Both the position numbers and the translations under genes were made by a program. Shown here piece after piece: positions 50,399 through 59,787 of a stretch of DNA of 64,000 bases. This DNA comes from a virus, in IMG/VR virus record IMGVR_UViG_3300020473_000021, positions 1 through 64,000 of that record, one strand, 5' to 3'. The notes beneath the pieces are model-generated. The model was not told where the DNA came from. It saw nothing but the letters and a program-made list of their open reading frames with translations, and made no database searches. How positions within the stretch are numbered: position 1 is the first letter of the stretch; each line of letters begins with the position of its first letter.

Positions 50399-51334
50399 TT
50401 ACTTAAACGGTGTCTTCAACCAGTCCTTCAATGTGTATTCACTGACCGATAGACGTTGGTTGATATGCATGCGATACGGTTCTCGCAAAGCCAACACCGC
50501 TTCCTTATAGCGCTTGATACGCTCGATGATTTCTTCGTCTTCCATGGTAGGATGTAAGAAACCTGAACACTCATGCATCATTATATTTGTGATGCGTTGG
50601 GCGTCATTATCATCGTGTTCGATAACAGAACAATGGCTATGATAAGTCAGTAACCAATCGGTATCTAACCGCGTTAAATCCACGAACTTCTTACCTTTGA
50701 GTCTGGCTAAGAAACTGAACTCAGACGATTGTAAGGTAGCGATCTCTTCAGCATTATTAAACATACCGTGACCACTGAACTTCCTATCAATCTCAATGAT
50801 ACGATCATAGCCGCAAAAGTTAGCGATATCACGAATAGAATCCCGATTTGTAACGGGGTGTGGTTTAATCACCCATTCAGGATCTTTAAGAAGCTCAATC
50901 AGCTTACTCTGGTCAATAGCTTGAAATAGGTTGCTACCTGGTAACATGATGACCTTCTTGAACTTAGGTGCTTGCTCACCAGGTGCCATCTCATATTTGT
51001 CATCAACGAATGAATGTGGAAACTCAAGCTCCGCATCCTCATCTTTTATTTTTTGTGCTAACTGCCAATTGATCTCTGCTGATGCAGTACCAATTTGAAT
51101 ACCACCTAAGACATCATAATAGTTTAATGTTTTAAAGAAAGGTGGTTCAATCGTGATGCAGTCTGTACCCAATGGGAAATCCAAATGTTGGTCGATGAGA
51201 TCTTCGATTCGATGTAACGAAGAAAGTTTCTTATTACGTTTGTTCTCAGGACCAATGCGATCTTTGTTATCGCCATCTTTGTGGAGATGAAGGCGCGTCG
51301 GTGCCTCCATGAATATACCCTTAGAGTCTGGCAT
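50399..51334 (-). CDS. Putative GT-B-type glycosyl- or glycerophosphotransferase, 311 aa
   Basis: The central part reads KKVIMLPGSNLFQAID, EWVIKPHPVTNRDSIRDIAN, FSGHGMFNNAEEIATLQSSE, FSFLARLKGKKFVDLTRL. The order V-x-K-P-H-P, then an acidic/Gly loop, then SSEF..A..GKKxV is that of KpsC/KpsS-type or CDP-glycerol transferase GT-B folds, where the His and Ser-Ser bind the donor. The N-terminal 100 residues are different. It lies between two tail-fibre genes on the same strand. A role in sugar or polyol decoration of the fibre or host surface is a guess. AGGAAAT precedes the ATG. Confidence 0.4.
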   Translation of the reverse strand: MPDSKGIFMEAPTRLHLHKDGDNKDRIGPENKRNKKLSSLHRIEDLIDQHLDFPLGTDCITIEPPFFKTLNYYDVLGGIQIGTASAEINWQLAQKIKDEDAELEFPHSFVDDKYEMAPGEQAPKFKKVIMLPGSNLFQAIDQSKLIELLKDPEWVIKPHPVTNRDSIRDIANFCGYDRIIEIDRKFSGHGMFNNAEEIATLQSSEFSFLARLKGKKFVDLTRLDTDWLLTYHSHCSVIEHDDNDAQRITNIMMHECSGFLHPTMEDEEIIERIKRYKEAVLALREPYRMHINQRLSVSEYTLKDWLKTPFK

Positions 51335-51390
51335 TTTTTATTTCCTATTACGTTATGGTTATAGACATAATAAGAGTCTTACATGTCAAA

Positions 51391-51420
51391 AAATAAAGAG
51401 GGGACTTATGCCCCCTCGAT
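51391..51420 (-). terminator. Intrinsic terminator (minus strand)
   Basis: On the minus strand GAGGGGGC-ATAAGT-CCCCTC is followed by TTTATTTTTTG. It ends the fibre gene at 51425 and separates it from the glycosyltransferase-like gene. Confidence 0.85.
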
Positions 51421-51424
51421 ATAA

Positions 51425-53623
51425 CTACACGATCTCGACTTCAAGAACGCTTGGTTCTCCATTTCGATAAACCGTCATTTTACTTGGACCTGTCGCCCAA
51501 TCCGATTTAACTACGCCTGGAACGATGTCATCGCCAATAGGGAACTGTAGCACATCCCACGTAGACAATGCTTGACTCAAACAACCGAATCCAATCTGTT
51601 GTGCTCCACGGAACACATGTAGATCAGGATCGTCATTTAAGTCGATAGTGAACGTTGCATCAGGTATGTAGTCTGATGTGTTTGTCTGTGTGGTTTCTAC
51701 AGTAATGGTATCACCCACACGCGTCGCTTTAATGCGGACACCGTTAGGTACATCATCCCAACCGTTATTAGGATCATTAGACGAAGTAGGTTTAGAACCT
51801 ACAGAACCATCCGGCCATTTCAAGATACCTTGATAGCGATGTAGTTCTTTCGAATCGACACCGATGGCAAAGTTTTTATGGATTCTGAACTGACCACTGG
51901 TATTGAAACGACGAACAGCCTCAAGCGTATGGACTTGACCACTTGCATCACGAGCATAAGCCAAGACGATACCGATATAGTCATCGTCGCCATTAGCCGA
52001 GCTAACTCTCGCTTCAAATACGTAGTTCTGGTAAGATTCAGGTGAGATAAACCCGATATAAGTTGTGGAGTTAATTGTACACTCAACTGAGTTGGTATCA
52101 GTATTGTACTGCCACGCATTCATCTCAGATTCATCGAATGTCGTCGTTAGCGTATCGCCTTTACGACTGAAACGAGTCCAAGAGTTCAGTATCTCTTGCC
52201 ATGAAGCGCCCTTACCGCCTAGGTTCATCGTTAAAAATGGTGCATCAACTGAATAGTCACTGTAACTATCGTAGTTGGTGATCTGCCATTCATAAGGTTT
52301 ACCACGCGATACCGTAAGTGGACCATCTAACGTAGTTAAGTAGTTAGATCCCGACAATGCGAATCGCTTATCGAGTTGAGCGATCGACATGTTAGGTACC
52401 TTACCTAAACCTACTTGTGCCTTAGTGACCTTATGTGGATTATCCTTACGTGCTACGTGATTCGCTATCTCATCGCCTGCGGCTTGATCTATAGCCTCTT
52501 TAGCTGTTCTGGGAGATAGATATAAGTCGTTACGAGAACCGTCCTTAGCTTGCTGTATAGAAGCCATAGCGAAGTTCTTGAGTAACCCCAATCCCACCTG
52601 ATGCTTAGTGACATTATGTGGGTTAGTGAAATCCTCCAAATGCGCTTGAAGTATTGCACCACCTTGATCGGCGATAGCTCTGCGAGCTAAGTCAGGCGTC
52701 ACATAACGATCGTCTCTCGTGCCCTCTATAGCTTCTTCAATCGTCGCCACAAGAAGGTTAAGTACTTTTCCTAATCCGACCTGAGCTTTAGTCACCTGAT
52801 GAGGATTGTTACGATCGTTTAAATGTTTATCAAGATCTCTCAAGATAAACTCATTAAGGATATCCATCACCTTACTAGGCGTTAGACGAGTATTGTTATT
52901 GAACTCATCATACGCTTCGTCTGTGGTCGATTTAGCGTAGTTAGCAACGTTGCCTAAACCCACTTGGGATTTAGTTACATTGTGGGGATTATCACGACGT
53001 GCTTTATGTTCACGAATACGCATGAGTACGCTATCGGCATATGCATCCATCGATCCATATTCACGTTCAATAAACGCTTCAATCTCAATGTGGGACGTTA
53101 CATCCTTACGCAACACAAGGTCTGTCATGTCGTTCAGTACTTGTACGACATACTCCCAACCGTATATATCACCGATATCATGCAAATGCTGTACAGGTGG
53201 AAATACAGATGGTCTACCAAAAACGTCACCCCAGAGTACCTCACGTTCATCTAAGTTGATGTTATTAATCAAGTTAGCGATGACGGGTTCTATGTTACAA
53301 TAAACACCACCCAACACTTGGTAGTCAACGATTACTCGATCGCCTATCTCAGGATCGGTAATGACGACACCACAACAAATTTCACTATCGGCCAACTTAC
53401 TGGCTTCAGGATAATGAAGTACTGGAATGTATTGCGACTTGATATTAAGTTCACGACCCGTATCGGCATCTCTTACAATGAGCGTGTCTGTGAAGAAAGC
53501 GCCGTGTCGAGTAACAACACTTCGATTGATACCGGGCTTTAGCGTGTGAGGTTCCCCCACTACACGGTTGACAGGCGATTCACCCGTCTTATCTAATCGG
53601 TACTTACGTACGATCTCTTTCAT
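51425..53623 (-). CDS. Tail fibre with lectin-like C-terminus, 732 aa
   Basis: The N-terminal 160 residues are the module shared with the fibres at 47290 and 56941 (YRLDKTGESPVNRVV, NLDEREVLWGDVFGRPSVFP, DIYGWEYV). Four NPHxVTKxQVGLGxVxN repeats occupy about 205-430. From about 440 to 700 the sequence turns into a jelly-roll pattern (STTYIGFISPESYQNYVFEA, DDDYIGIVLAYARDASGQVH) typical of concanavalin-like carbohydrate-binding folds. A short C-terminal strand domain closes it. It probably recognises surface sugar. AGGAGTAG precedes the ATG; the first codons lie six bases after the next gene's stop. Confidence 0.75.
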   Translation of the reverse strand: MKEIVRKYRLDKTGESPVNRVVGEPHTLKPGINRSVVTRHGAFFTDTLIVRDADTGRELNIKSQYIPVLHYPEASKLADSEICCGVVITDPEIGDRVIVDYQVLGGVYCNIEPVIANLINNINLDEREVLWGDVFGRPSVFPPVQHLHDIGDIYGWEYVVQVLNDMTDLVLRKDVTSHIEIEAFIEREYGSMDAYADSVLMRIREHKARRDNPHNVTKSQVGLGNVANYAKSTTDEAYDEFNNNTRLTPSKVMDILNEFILRDLDKHLNDRNNPHQVTKAQVGLGKVLNLLVATIEEAIEGTRDDRYVTPDLARRAIADQGGAILQAHLEDFTNPHNVTKHQVGLGLLKNFAMASIQQAKDGSRNDLYLSPRTAKEAIDQAAGDEIANHVARKDNPHKVTKAQVGLGKVPNMSIAQLDKRFALSGSNYLTTLDGPLTVSRGKPYEWQITNYDSYSDYSVDAPFLTMNLGGKGASWQEILNSWTRFSRKGDTLTTTFDESEMNAWQYNTDTNSVECTINSTTYIGFISPESYQNYVFEARVSSANGDDDYIGIVLAYARDASGQVHTLEAVRRFNTSGQFRIHKNFAIGVDSKELHRYQGILKWPDGSVGSKPTSSNDPNNGWDDVPNGVRIKATRVGDTITVETTQTNTSDYIPDATFTIDLNDDPDLHVFRGAQQIGFGCLSQALSTWDVLQFPIGDDIVPGVVKSDWATGPSKMTVYRNGEPSVLEVEIV

Positions 53624-53629
53624 GATAAT

Positions 53630-54097
53630 CTACTCCTGCATCATCGCTTCTCGATGGTTATCGAGTAGTCTTCCCTTAACACCCACTTCAACTTTACCGT
53701 CGGGAGACCCTTTCTTCGCGATCTTCTTATAATACATCCATCCCATGGCACGCACAGCATAATACATTGAGGTGGCGGCCCAACCGGGTACACCTTCTTC
53801 CAACATACCGCGTTTGAATAAATCATCTGCTTCTTTACGCGTTACACGTCTTGAAGCATATAGGTAGTCGTGCAATAGAGCCGCCCATACAGAACGCCCC
53901 TTAATAGCAGCGTAGATATATGGAACCTTTGGAACGCTGTCTAAGTCTGTAGTGAAGCCAGTCGGTACGGTGTGACCATATTTGTTCCAATCTTCAACAA
54001 CGACCCACCAACCTCGTTTTGGTAATGGTGCAAGTGTCGGGACATTAATGTTATCGATGAACGACTTAACGTCCTTTATTTGCATTTGATCTTTCAT
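53630..54097 (-). CDS. DUF1353-family protein, 155 aa
   Basis: The pattern TVPTGFTTDLDSVPKVPYIY, then AALLHDYLYASRRVTRKEAD, then MYYAVRAMGWMYYKK is the hallmark order of DUF1353 (GFxTDxxSvPr..., HDyLY, aVr.fG). The family is widespread in tailed phages, typically in late tail or lysis regions, with conserved Asp and His that look catalytic. Its biochemical role is unknown to me. It lies between fibre and small tail genes on the minus strand. Confidence 0.8.
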   Translation of the reverse strand: MKDQMQIKDVKSFIDNINVPTLAPLPKRGWWVVVEDWNKYGHTVPTGFTTDLDSVPKVPYIYAAIKGRSVWAALLHDYLYASRRVTRKEADDLFKRGMLEEGVPGWAATSMYYAVRAMGWMYYKKIAKKGSPDGKVEVGVKGRLLDNHREAMMQE

Positions 54098-54130
54098 GAG
54101 TCACCCAAAAATATTTAAATCAGTCATAAA

Positions 54131-54172
54131 GATATCACCACCGCCGAGACCATCGGACAGTGGTGATATATC
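54131..54172 (-). terminator. Long inverted repeat after the gene at 54174
   Basis: GATATCACCAC (54131-54141) is the inverse of GTGGTGATATATC (54160-54172), with inner CCG/CGG pairing. On the minus strand it is followed by TTTATGACTGATTTAA, close to the TTATGCCGATTTAAC tail of other hairpins. Confidence 0.5.
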
Positions 54173-54173
54173 A

Positions 54174-54737
54174 TCAATATTGGGGATCAGTATTCCTCAT
54201 ACCCTCTATAATGGCCTTATGATTCTCAAATGTAGAGACAACGTCAGCAGTAGCGGCCGTTCTAATCTCCGCCTTTGCTACTAATCGGGCAGCGCGTAGT
54301 TGACGCACAAACTCCTTTAGTCGACCCATCTCCACTTTGATATCATTAACGGCCCAACTAACCGTCTCACCTTTAACATCGGCCCAAACTTGTATTTCAA
54401 GTGGTACGCTACCCTCGGTGGTAGGTGATCCTGCTTCTTCCCATTCTCGAATGGCTTCTTCTACCTGACGATATTCAATATCGATAGAGCGGAAACCGAC
54501 TTCCATGTGACTGACACGAACCTCATCTGAGATCCTATCGATCTCAGATAAATAGTACTCTCGCATGGTAAGCCACACACCATCGGTTTTCTCTTTAACG
54601 AAGTCTATCTCAGTCTGATCTAGCTCCGTCATATCGTCGCCCAACACTTCCACTGAAGAGTAAGCCATGTCCCCGTATACGAGTTTTACCGAACCACGAT
54701 AATCCTCAGGGCCTGTCATTGTATATTTAACAAACAT
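54174..54737 (-). CDS. Hypothetical tail-region protein, 187 aa
   Basis: AGGTGA precedes the ATG. The product starts with strands (FVKYTMTGPEDYRGSVKLVY), continues with two long charged helices and ends in a helix. No motif recognised. It is ten bases from the next upstream gene and co-oriented with fibre genes, so it is likely a tail or fibre accessory protein such as an attachment or chaperone factor. Confidence 0.65.
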   Translation of the reverse strand: MFVKYTMTGPEDYRGSVKLVYGDMAYSSVEVLGDDMTELDQTEIDFVKEKTDGVWLTMREYYLSEIDRISDEVRVSHMEVGFRSIDIEYRQVEEAIREWEEAGSPTTEGSVPLEIQVWADVKGETVSWAVNDIKVEMGRLKEFVRQLRAARLVAKAEIRTAATADVVSTFENHKAIIEGMRNTDPQY

Positions 54738-54747
54738 TGATAATCAC

Positions 54748-55218
54748 CTATGTAGTCGGTAAAGCTTCAAGGTAGTGGACTGTTGCAAATCCATCCAAAC
54801 CAGACATGTCGGTTTGACACCCGATATACACTTCCGGTCCTGTTAACGTTATTTGAATACCGTTGTCGGTCCTGAAGAAATCGCTAGATGTGGAATGTGG
54901 TAAAGGTAACACCGTCGAAGTCGTTCGCGAACGAGCAAAACAGTTGGACGTATCTAAGTAGGCCGTCGTAGGGTCCCAGACATCAGTCACAGCAGTCGGT
55001 ACCGGCACAACCTTCGTTGTTGAATTAGGCAATGCACCTAAAGGTATTCTAACGGCCATAACTCTGCGATTCCCTACATACATGTTTGTCTTATAGGGGA
55101 CAGATTGAGTACTGGGAACAATTATACGGGCTTCTTCAGCAATGCGATCGATAAGACCCGATACAAAGCCTCCAAAAGCCTGAGCAGCTTCTGCTGCTTT
55201 ATTTGAAATATCTCCCAT
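54748..55218 (-). CDS. Small tail protein with beta-rich tip-like C-terminus, 156 aa
   Basis: An N-terminal helix (NKAAEAAQAFGGFVSGLIDR) is followed by a strand-rich part with VMAVRIPLGALPNSTTKVVP, a phrase typical of phage tail-tip beta sandwiches (I-P-x-G-x-L-P-N-x-T-T-K). The C-terminus ends EVYIGCQTDMSGLDGFATVH, also tip-like. GAGGG precedes the ATG. A receptor-contact or tip-cap role is likely but unproved. Confidence 0.6.
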   Translation of the reverse strand: MGDISNKAAEAAQAFGGFVSGLIDRIAEEARIIVPSTQSVPYKTNMYVGNRRVMAVRIPLGALPNSTTKVVPVPTAVTDVWDPTTAYLDTSNCFARSRTTSTVLPLPHSTSSDFFRTDNGIQITLTGPEVYIGCQTDMSGLDGFATVHYLEALPTT

Positions 55219-55241
55219 TACTTTGCCCTCAAAGAGTTAGT

Positions 55242-55263
55242 GAGGGGCGACTAAGCGCCCCTC
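55242..55263 (-). terminator. GC-rich hairpin (minus strand)
   Basis: GAGGGGCG-CTTAGT-CGCCCCTC lies between the stop of the gene at 55284 and the start of the gene at 55218. There is no T-run or TTATKCCG tail on the minus strand, so it may be a processing or stability hairpin. Confidence 0.5.
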
Positions 55264-55283
55264 TAAGACAAATCACCCACCAA

Positions 55284-56171
55284 TTAGGTAGTGGTGTAAG
55301 GCGCATTCAGGTCTGCGATAGCATCAGTAAATGCTTGAGTCAGAGTACTGATTGAGCTTGCCACTTCGTTTGTGTCTGCTTTGGTGTCAATGCGACCATT
55401 CAGGGTATTCTCTGTATCGGTCAATGCACCGTCAAGACCTGCTGGTGTAACAAACAGATCAGTCGCTGTACGAGACTGAGTTTGAGCTACTGTCGCTGTC
55501 GCGAAGTTGTCGACGTTAGCCAAACCGATGTCTGCTTTAGTTAATGCAGCAATCGTGTCGTTCAGGTTTTGGATCTGAGTGTTAACCGTGGTCTGATCAG
55601 CTTTTAAGTTGATAGCCGCAGTTAGGTCAGTTTCCAATTGATCAACAGTGGTTTTCGCCGCTTTGGTCGCAACCGCGTCGTTCAATACACCTAAACTGTC
55701 TTGGTTTGCAGAAATTGCAGTAGCAACTTCGTTGATGGTATCCAACGTTTCAGGAGCGATACCTGCTTGCGATTCCCAGAACGCGTTGATAGCCTGCATT
55801 ACACGACGTGGCGTCATGTATACTTCGTTCGTTGCGATAGCCGCGTCCAACTCTTCTGCTTGAGTTAAGTCAGCGATACCGTAGTTCTGGACGTTACCCA
55901 AACCAACCTGTGCGGCGGTTACGTTATGTGGGTTGTCCGTACGAGCAATGAATGCATCCAGTTGGTTCTTGACTTCAAGAGTTGTCAAACCAGTGGTACC
56001 GGCGATCAATAGTACAACGTCATTCAACGATTGACCTTCAAGCGCCAGCGAGTTTTGTGCCAAGTCAGCAGTTTCTGCATTCTTAGCGTCTTTAGCGATC
56101 TCTTTGATCTTAGCACCGAAGGCCAGGATCTGATCACGAAGATTAGCGGTGTTGGTAGTAATAGCTGTCAT
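55284..56171 (-). CDS. Tail-fibre-like protein with coiled coil, 295 aa
   Basis: Residues about 80-100 hold one NPHNVTAAQVGLGNVQN repeat and about 212-224 a shortened one (LTKADIGLANVDN), the same repeats as in the large fibres. Between them and after them run Ala/Thr/Asp-rich helices with regular spacing (NSLALEGQSLNDVVLLIAGT, TAINLKADQTTVNTQIQNLN), likely a trimeric coiled coil. It lacks the N-terminal module of the big fibres and any receptor-like end, so it may be a connector or short fibre. Codon use is GC-richer than neighbours, suggesting high expression. AAGGG precedes the ATG. Confidence 0.7.
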   Translation of the reverse strand: MTAITTNTANLRDQILAFGAKIKEIAKDAKNAETADLAQNSLALEGQSLNDVVLLIAGTTGLTTLEVKNQLDAFIARTDNPHNVTAAQVGLGNVQNYGIADLTQAEELDAAIATNEVYMTPRRVMQAINAFWESQAGIAPETLDTINEVATAISANQDSLGVLNDAVATKAAKTTVDQLETDLTAAINLKADQTTVNTQIQNLNDTIAALTKADIGLANVDNFATATVAQTQSRTATDLFVTPAGLDGALTDTENTLNGRIDTKADTNEVASSISTLTQAFTDAIADLNAPYTTT

Positions 56172-56250
56172 GCTGGTTACCCTTTTAAGTTAATAATGGA
56201 AAATGCATATCGATCGATGTTTGACATTATATCAACCATACGATGGGTAT

Positions 56251-56898
56251 TTACTGCTCTAGTAATACATCAAAGTCATTTAAGACTTCTGACATTAAAG
56301 AGCGGTTACTTACATATGCCTTTTCAACGACACGTTTGGTTGGTAGGTCATCTTTACCAACCTTGTTAGGGTCATTAATAATGGCAATGTTGTAAATTAA
56401 TACAGGTTGTTGAAATGTGTAGATAAAGTTATTATCGTGTCTTATCTTTTCAACATGCCGAACATTATTCAGTTCAGCAACTCTACCATCCGAGATGGTG
56501 ACTTCCTCTTTTGCAAGGCTAGCACCGTTTAACCGTCTGAGTGATTCTCTTAAATCTTTAAACGGTTTACCTTTGGCAACAACTTCTAAGAAATGGCGAC
56601 GTATTAACATCGTAACATTCTCGATAGTAGTACCGATGGTTCCGGTGTTGAACGTGAAGGTCTGCTCACCTAGATGTTTCGATTTAAACACTTCACCCGA
56701 ATCCATATCCACTGAAATGTCTGGTTGCTTACAGTCGTACCAATGTAAAATCCGATATGAAACAACCCGATGTTTAGCAGGATATGGAGCAGAGTAAATA
56801 TCTATATCGATAGGTTGACAAAACACACCCCGACATACGCCTTCATTAGTCTCCAACCGTTCGGTATAAAAAAGCCCAGTACTTTTTGTAATGGTCAT
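56251..56898 (-). CDS. Hypothetical tail-region protein, 215 aa
   Basis: I set the start at 56898 (MTITKSTGLFYTERLETNEG) because GAGGTAGAG precedes it; a longer frame lies in the terminator of the previous gene. The product is strand-rich (VSYRILHWYDCKQPDISVDM) with a basic middle and no known motif. Position between fibre genes suggests a baseplate or fibre accessory protein. Confidence 0.65.
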   Translation of the reverse strand: MTITKSTGLFYTERLETNEGVCRGVFCQPIDIDIYSAPYPAKHRVVSYRILHWYDCKQPDISVDMDSGEVFKSKHLGEQTFTFNTGTIGTTIENVTMLIRRHFLEVVAKGKPFKDLRESLRRLNGASLAKEEVTISDGRVAELNNVRHVEKIRHDNNFIYTFQQPVLIYNIAIINDPNKVGKDDLPTKRVVEKAYVSNRSLMSEVLNDFDVLLEQ

Positions 56899-56907
56899 CT
56901 CTACCTC

Positions 56908-56939
56908 ATAAATAAAAGAGGGGACCAACGCCCCCTCTT
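56908..56939 (-). terminator. Intrinsic terminator (minus strand)
   Basis: AAGAGGGGG-CGTTGGT-CCCCTCTTT then TATTTATGAG on the minus strand, right after the stop of the large fibre at 56941. Confidence 0.75.
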
Positions 56940-56940
56940 G

Positions 56941-59679
56941 TTAACGTTTAGAGAAGTATGTCTCACCTTTCGGCCCGACAAACATCCAACCTAAGTTAGA
57001 TACCACCGCTCGCTTATAACCGATTACATCGGTATCAAAGTCATACGCAAACCAAGTTTCACCTTTGTTGGTGCTGCGGAATATCTGATCGCCGTCTGAG
57101 ACAACGAGGAATAGGCTATCGATTTCATCTGAACGACCTAAAGTAGGATTGAACTCAATGTCCAAAATACTCCAAGTATCAAATGCGAAATCATAGTTAG
57201 CCGTTTCACCGTTAGCATCTTTGAAAAAGACGTTATTGATATCCATGATATCAACAAACGTCATATCGCTTGAGATGCCATTGCTACGACCAGAAATGAT
57301 CTCATCAATACCCTGGCCAGGCTGGAATATAAACGGACCATTGTTGGTTGCTAAGAAAACCATGCCTTTATCAAATCGAGAGTAATCTCGAATCTCACTG
57401 ATTTCGGCATTAGTTTCTTCAGTCCAAGTCACACCCGCATCACCACTGTGGAAAATTGAATCGTTCGTGATGATAACGAAGTTGTTACTTGAGAACTGAC
57501 CTGCGCCATTAATGGTAAGTTTACTAGACAACCCAGTAGGCGTAACATCGTTCCAGTTAGTTCCACCGTTCGATGTACGGAATACTTGTTTGTTAACCGT
57601 AACCACAACCCAAGCATCACCCGTAACGCCTAAGGCTAAGATATCGTCGGTTGTAGGACTATTTAACGAGCTCCAGCTAGAGCCATTAAATCGAGCAATG
57701 CGTCCGCCAACACCCGCAACGATAAATGTACCGTCAGGAGCCGCCTGAAGGGCGTCTATGGATAGATTATAGCTCTCACCTTGGTCTGGATCACCAATAA
57801 AGATACCGTAAGAATATTTCTGTTGGATATCGATTAGGTGTTTACCATCGAGACGCCAGTTAAGATCTTCAAATGACGTAGTCACGCTCTCAGAGAAGTT
57901 CCGCTCATCTTCTTTGATGGTTTCAATCTCAGGCATGACGATTTGATCAATCTGGACTTTTGTCAAGTAAGGTGTGCTATACATATTCTCAACGTTCTGC
58001 TTGGCCTGTTCAGCAGTTGCTACCGACCAGTTGGCAACGTTGCCCAACCCGACTTGAGACTTAGTCACTTGGTGTGGGTTATCAGTCCGCGCTACGTGTT
58101 CCTGTATAGGAGGTAATGCAATCTGATCAACCGTTGCACGTACACCAGCTGGCGTTGCGTACATCTCTTCACTTTCACCCGTCACAGTCGCTGCAACACT
58201 CGCTACGCTATAGTTAGCAACCTGACCAAGACCAACGTCTGCTTTTGTCGTACCACGAGCACGCAATAAAGCATAGTTACCATCTTGTTGTGCATATCGA
58301 GCATCGTAGTCACCCCTTGAGTAGTTTTCTACTTTACTCAAGCCAATCTGATCTTTAGTCACATTGTGTGGGTTGTTCTGATTCTCTTTATGGTTATCAA
58401 TCGCAGCAATAGCAACGTAGTTGATCGCCTCAGCAGTTGCTTCTGGTGTCATAAACTTGTTGTTGGCAACACCATCACGAGCGTCTTGAGCTGTCGCTGT
58501 ATTATAGTTATCGACATTTCCTAACCCAACTTGTCCTTTCGTTACGTTGTGAGGATTGTCCGTGTTGGAATAGTGAGACAAAGCTAATTGTTTAACTTCA
58601 GTATCGATGGCAGCGAATACGCCCGCAGGGGTAGCAAACAAGGATTGGGATGTACCCTCTCTATGTTCTGTGATAGTTGCTGCTTTATAGTTAGGTACAT
58701 TACCTAACCCAACCTGACCCTTGGTCACGTTGTGAGGGTTATTGGATGCACCCACGTGATCTACAACGTCAGCACCAATACGGTTTTCAACGGCCGCTGC
58801 TACACCTTTTGGTGTAACAAACAATGTTTCTGATGTACCGTCTAACGTTTCACCCACAGTTGCCGTTTCGAAGTTATCGACTTTTCCAAGCCCCACCTGA
58901 CCTTTAGTAACGCCATGTGGGTTATCTTTGGCAGCAATGTGATCATCCACTTTGTTTCCAACTTGCACTTTAATTGCTTCAGCAACAACAAGTGGAGTAG
59001 TAAAGCGAACATTAGATTCACCAGCCTGACCCTCTTCAACGGAAGCGGTGGGATAGTTATCCACACTACCAAGTCCGACTTGGGTTTTTGTGACTTCGTG
59101 TGGATTATCGGTTTTAAGTGCGTGAGCAGCTGCTGCACCACCATCCAATTCACCATTAGCGATCGAATCTTTAATGGCTTGTAAGACATCAACTAAATCT
59201 GATGCACCTACTAAGTCTACCAGATCCCACTCGTGATCAATGACTGGGAATTTTTCCGGTAATTGTACAACCTGCTCCCAAGTTGTAATACGTGGGTTAT
59301 TAACCACGTTTGAAAGTAGCTCTGCCGCCTTGGATTCATCAATAATCCATTTACCGCCGATCGTTTGGTATTCAAGCTCTAATGTACCCGATATATCATC
59401 GTTGTAGATAGAGATGGCACCATACACAGGTTTAGCAGTGGCTTTCGAGGCAGAGTTAAATTGATATGATAGAACATAGTCTTCCCCTTTGATAAGTTCC
59501 TTACCAGAGGGATAGTGGACAATCTTCAACCCATCTTCAAAGAACGGTCCAGAGAACGGAACAATGAAGTAGTAATCCAGATAATCTGGAGGGCTAACGA
59601 TATGTCTTTCATTTTTGACCAAGTTCTCAGATTTCCGACCCGTTGGATCAAACGGATAGGTGTAAGATACCTCTGTCAT
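56941..59679 (-). CDS. Tail fibre with beta-propeller-like (BNR) C-terminus, 912 aa
   Basis: The first 160 residues are the shared fibre module (YPFDPTGRKSENLV, SGPFFEDGL, LSYQFN, LELEYQTIGG). Six full NPHxVTKxQVGLG repeats plus one shortened copy (TTKADVGLGQVANY) run from about 190 to 590. The C-terminal 300 residues carry Asp-box elements (VFRTSNGGTNWNDV, IFHSGDAGVTWTEE, IFRSTNKGETWFAY) as in sialidase-like propellers, so it may bind or cleave surface glycans; no sialidase active-site set is visible. AAGGA precedes the ATG. It is the largest repeat array of the cluster and is divergent from the gene at 59788. Confidence 0.75.
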   Translation of the reverse strand: MTEVSYTYPFDPTGRKSENLVKNERHIVSPPDYLDYYFIVPFSGPFFEDGLKIVHYPSGKELIKGEDYVLSYQFNSASKATAKPVYGAISIYNDDISGTLELEYQTIGGKWIIDESKAAELLSNVVNNPRITTWEQVVQLPEKFPVIDHEWDLVDLVGASDLVDVLQAIKDSIANGELDGGAAAAHALKTDNPHEVTKTQVGLGSVDNYPTASVEEGQAGESNVRFTTPLVVAEAIKVQVGNKVDDHIAAKDNPHGVTKGQVGLGKVDNFETATVGETLDGTSETLFVTPKGVAAAVENRIGADVVDHVGASNNPHNVTKGQVGLGNVPNYKAATITEHREGTSQSLFATPAGVFAAIDTEVKQLALSHYSNTDNPHNVTKGQVGLGNVDNYNTATAQDARDGVANNKFMTPEATAEAINYVAIAAIDNHKENQNNPHNVTKDQIGLSKVENYSRGDYDARYAQQDGNYALLRARGTTKADVGLGQVANYSVASVAATVTGESEEMYATPAGVRATVDQIALPPIQEHVARTDNPHQVTKSQVGLGNVANWSVATAEQAKQNVENMYSTPYLTKVQIDQIVMPEIETIKEDERNFSESVTTSFEDLNWRLDGKHLIDIQQKYSYGIFIGDPDQGESYNLSIDALQAAPDGTFIVAGVGGRIARFNGSSWSSLNSPTTDDILALGVTGDAWVVVTVNKQVFRTSNGGTNWNDVTPTGLSSKLTINGAGQFSSNNFVIITNDSIFHSGDAGVTWTEETNAEISEIRDYSRFDKGMVFLATNNGPFIFQPGQGIDEIISGRSNGISSDMTFVDIMDINNVFFKDANGETANYDFAFDTWSILDIEFNPTLGRSDEIDSLFLVVSDGDQIFRSTNKGETWFAYDFDTDVIGYKRAVVSNLGWMFVGPKGETYFSKR

Positions 59680-59787
59680 GACATGATCCTTAATCGAAAA
59701 GACAATGAAATCTTATGAAAACATCATAAAGAACGCCATATCATAAGCTGTTAAAAAATACAGCAGTTGATCATACGGAGAAAAATC

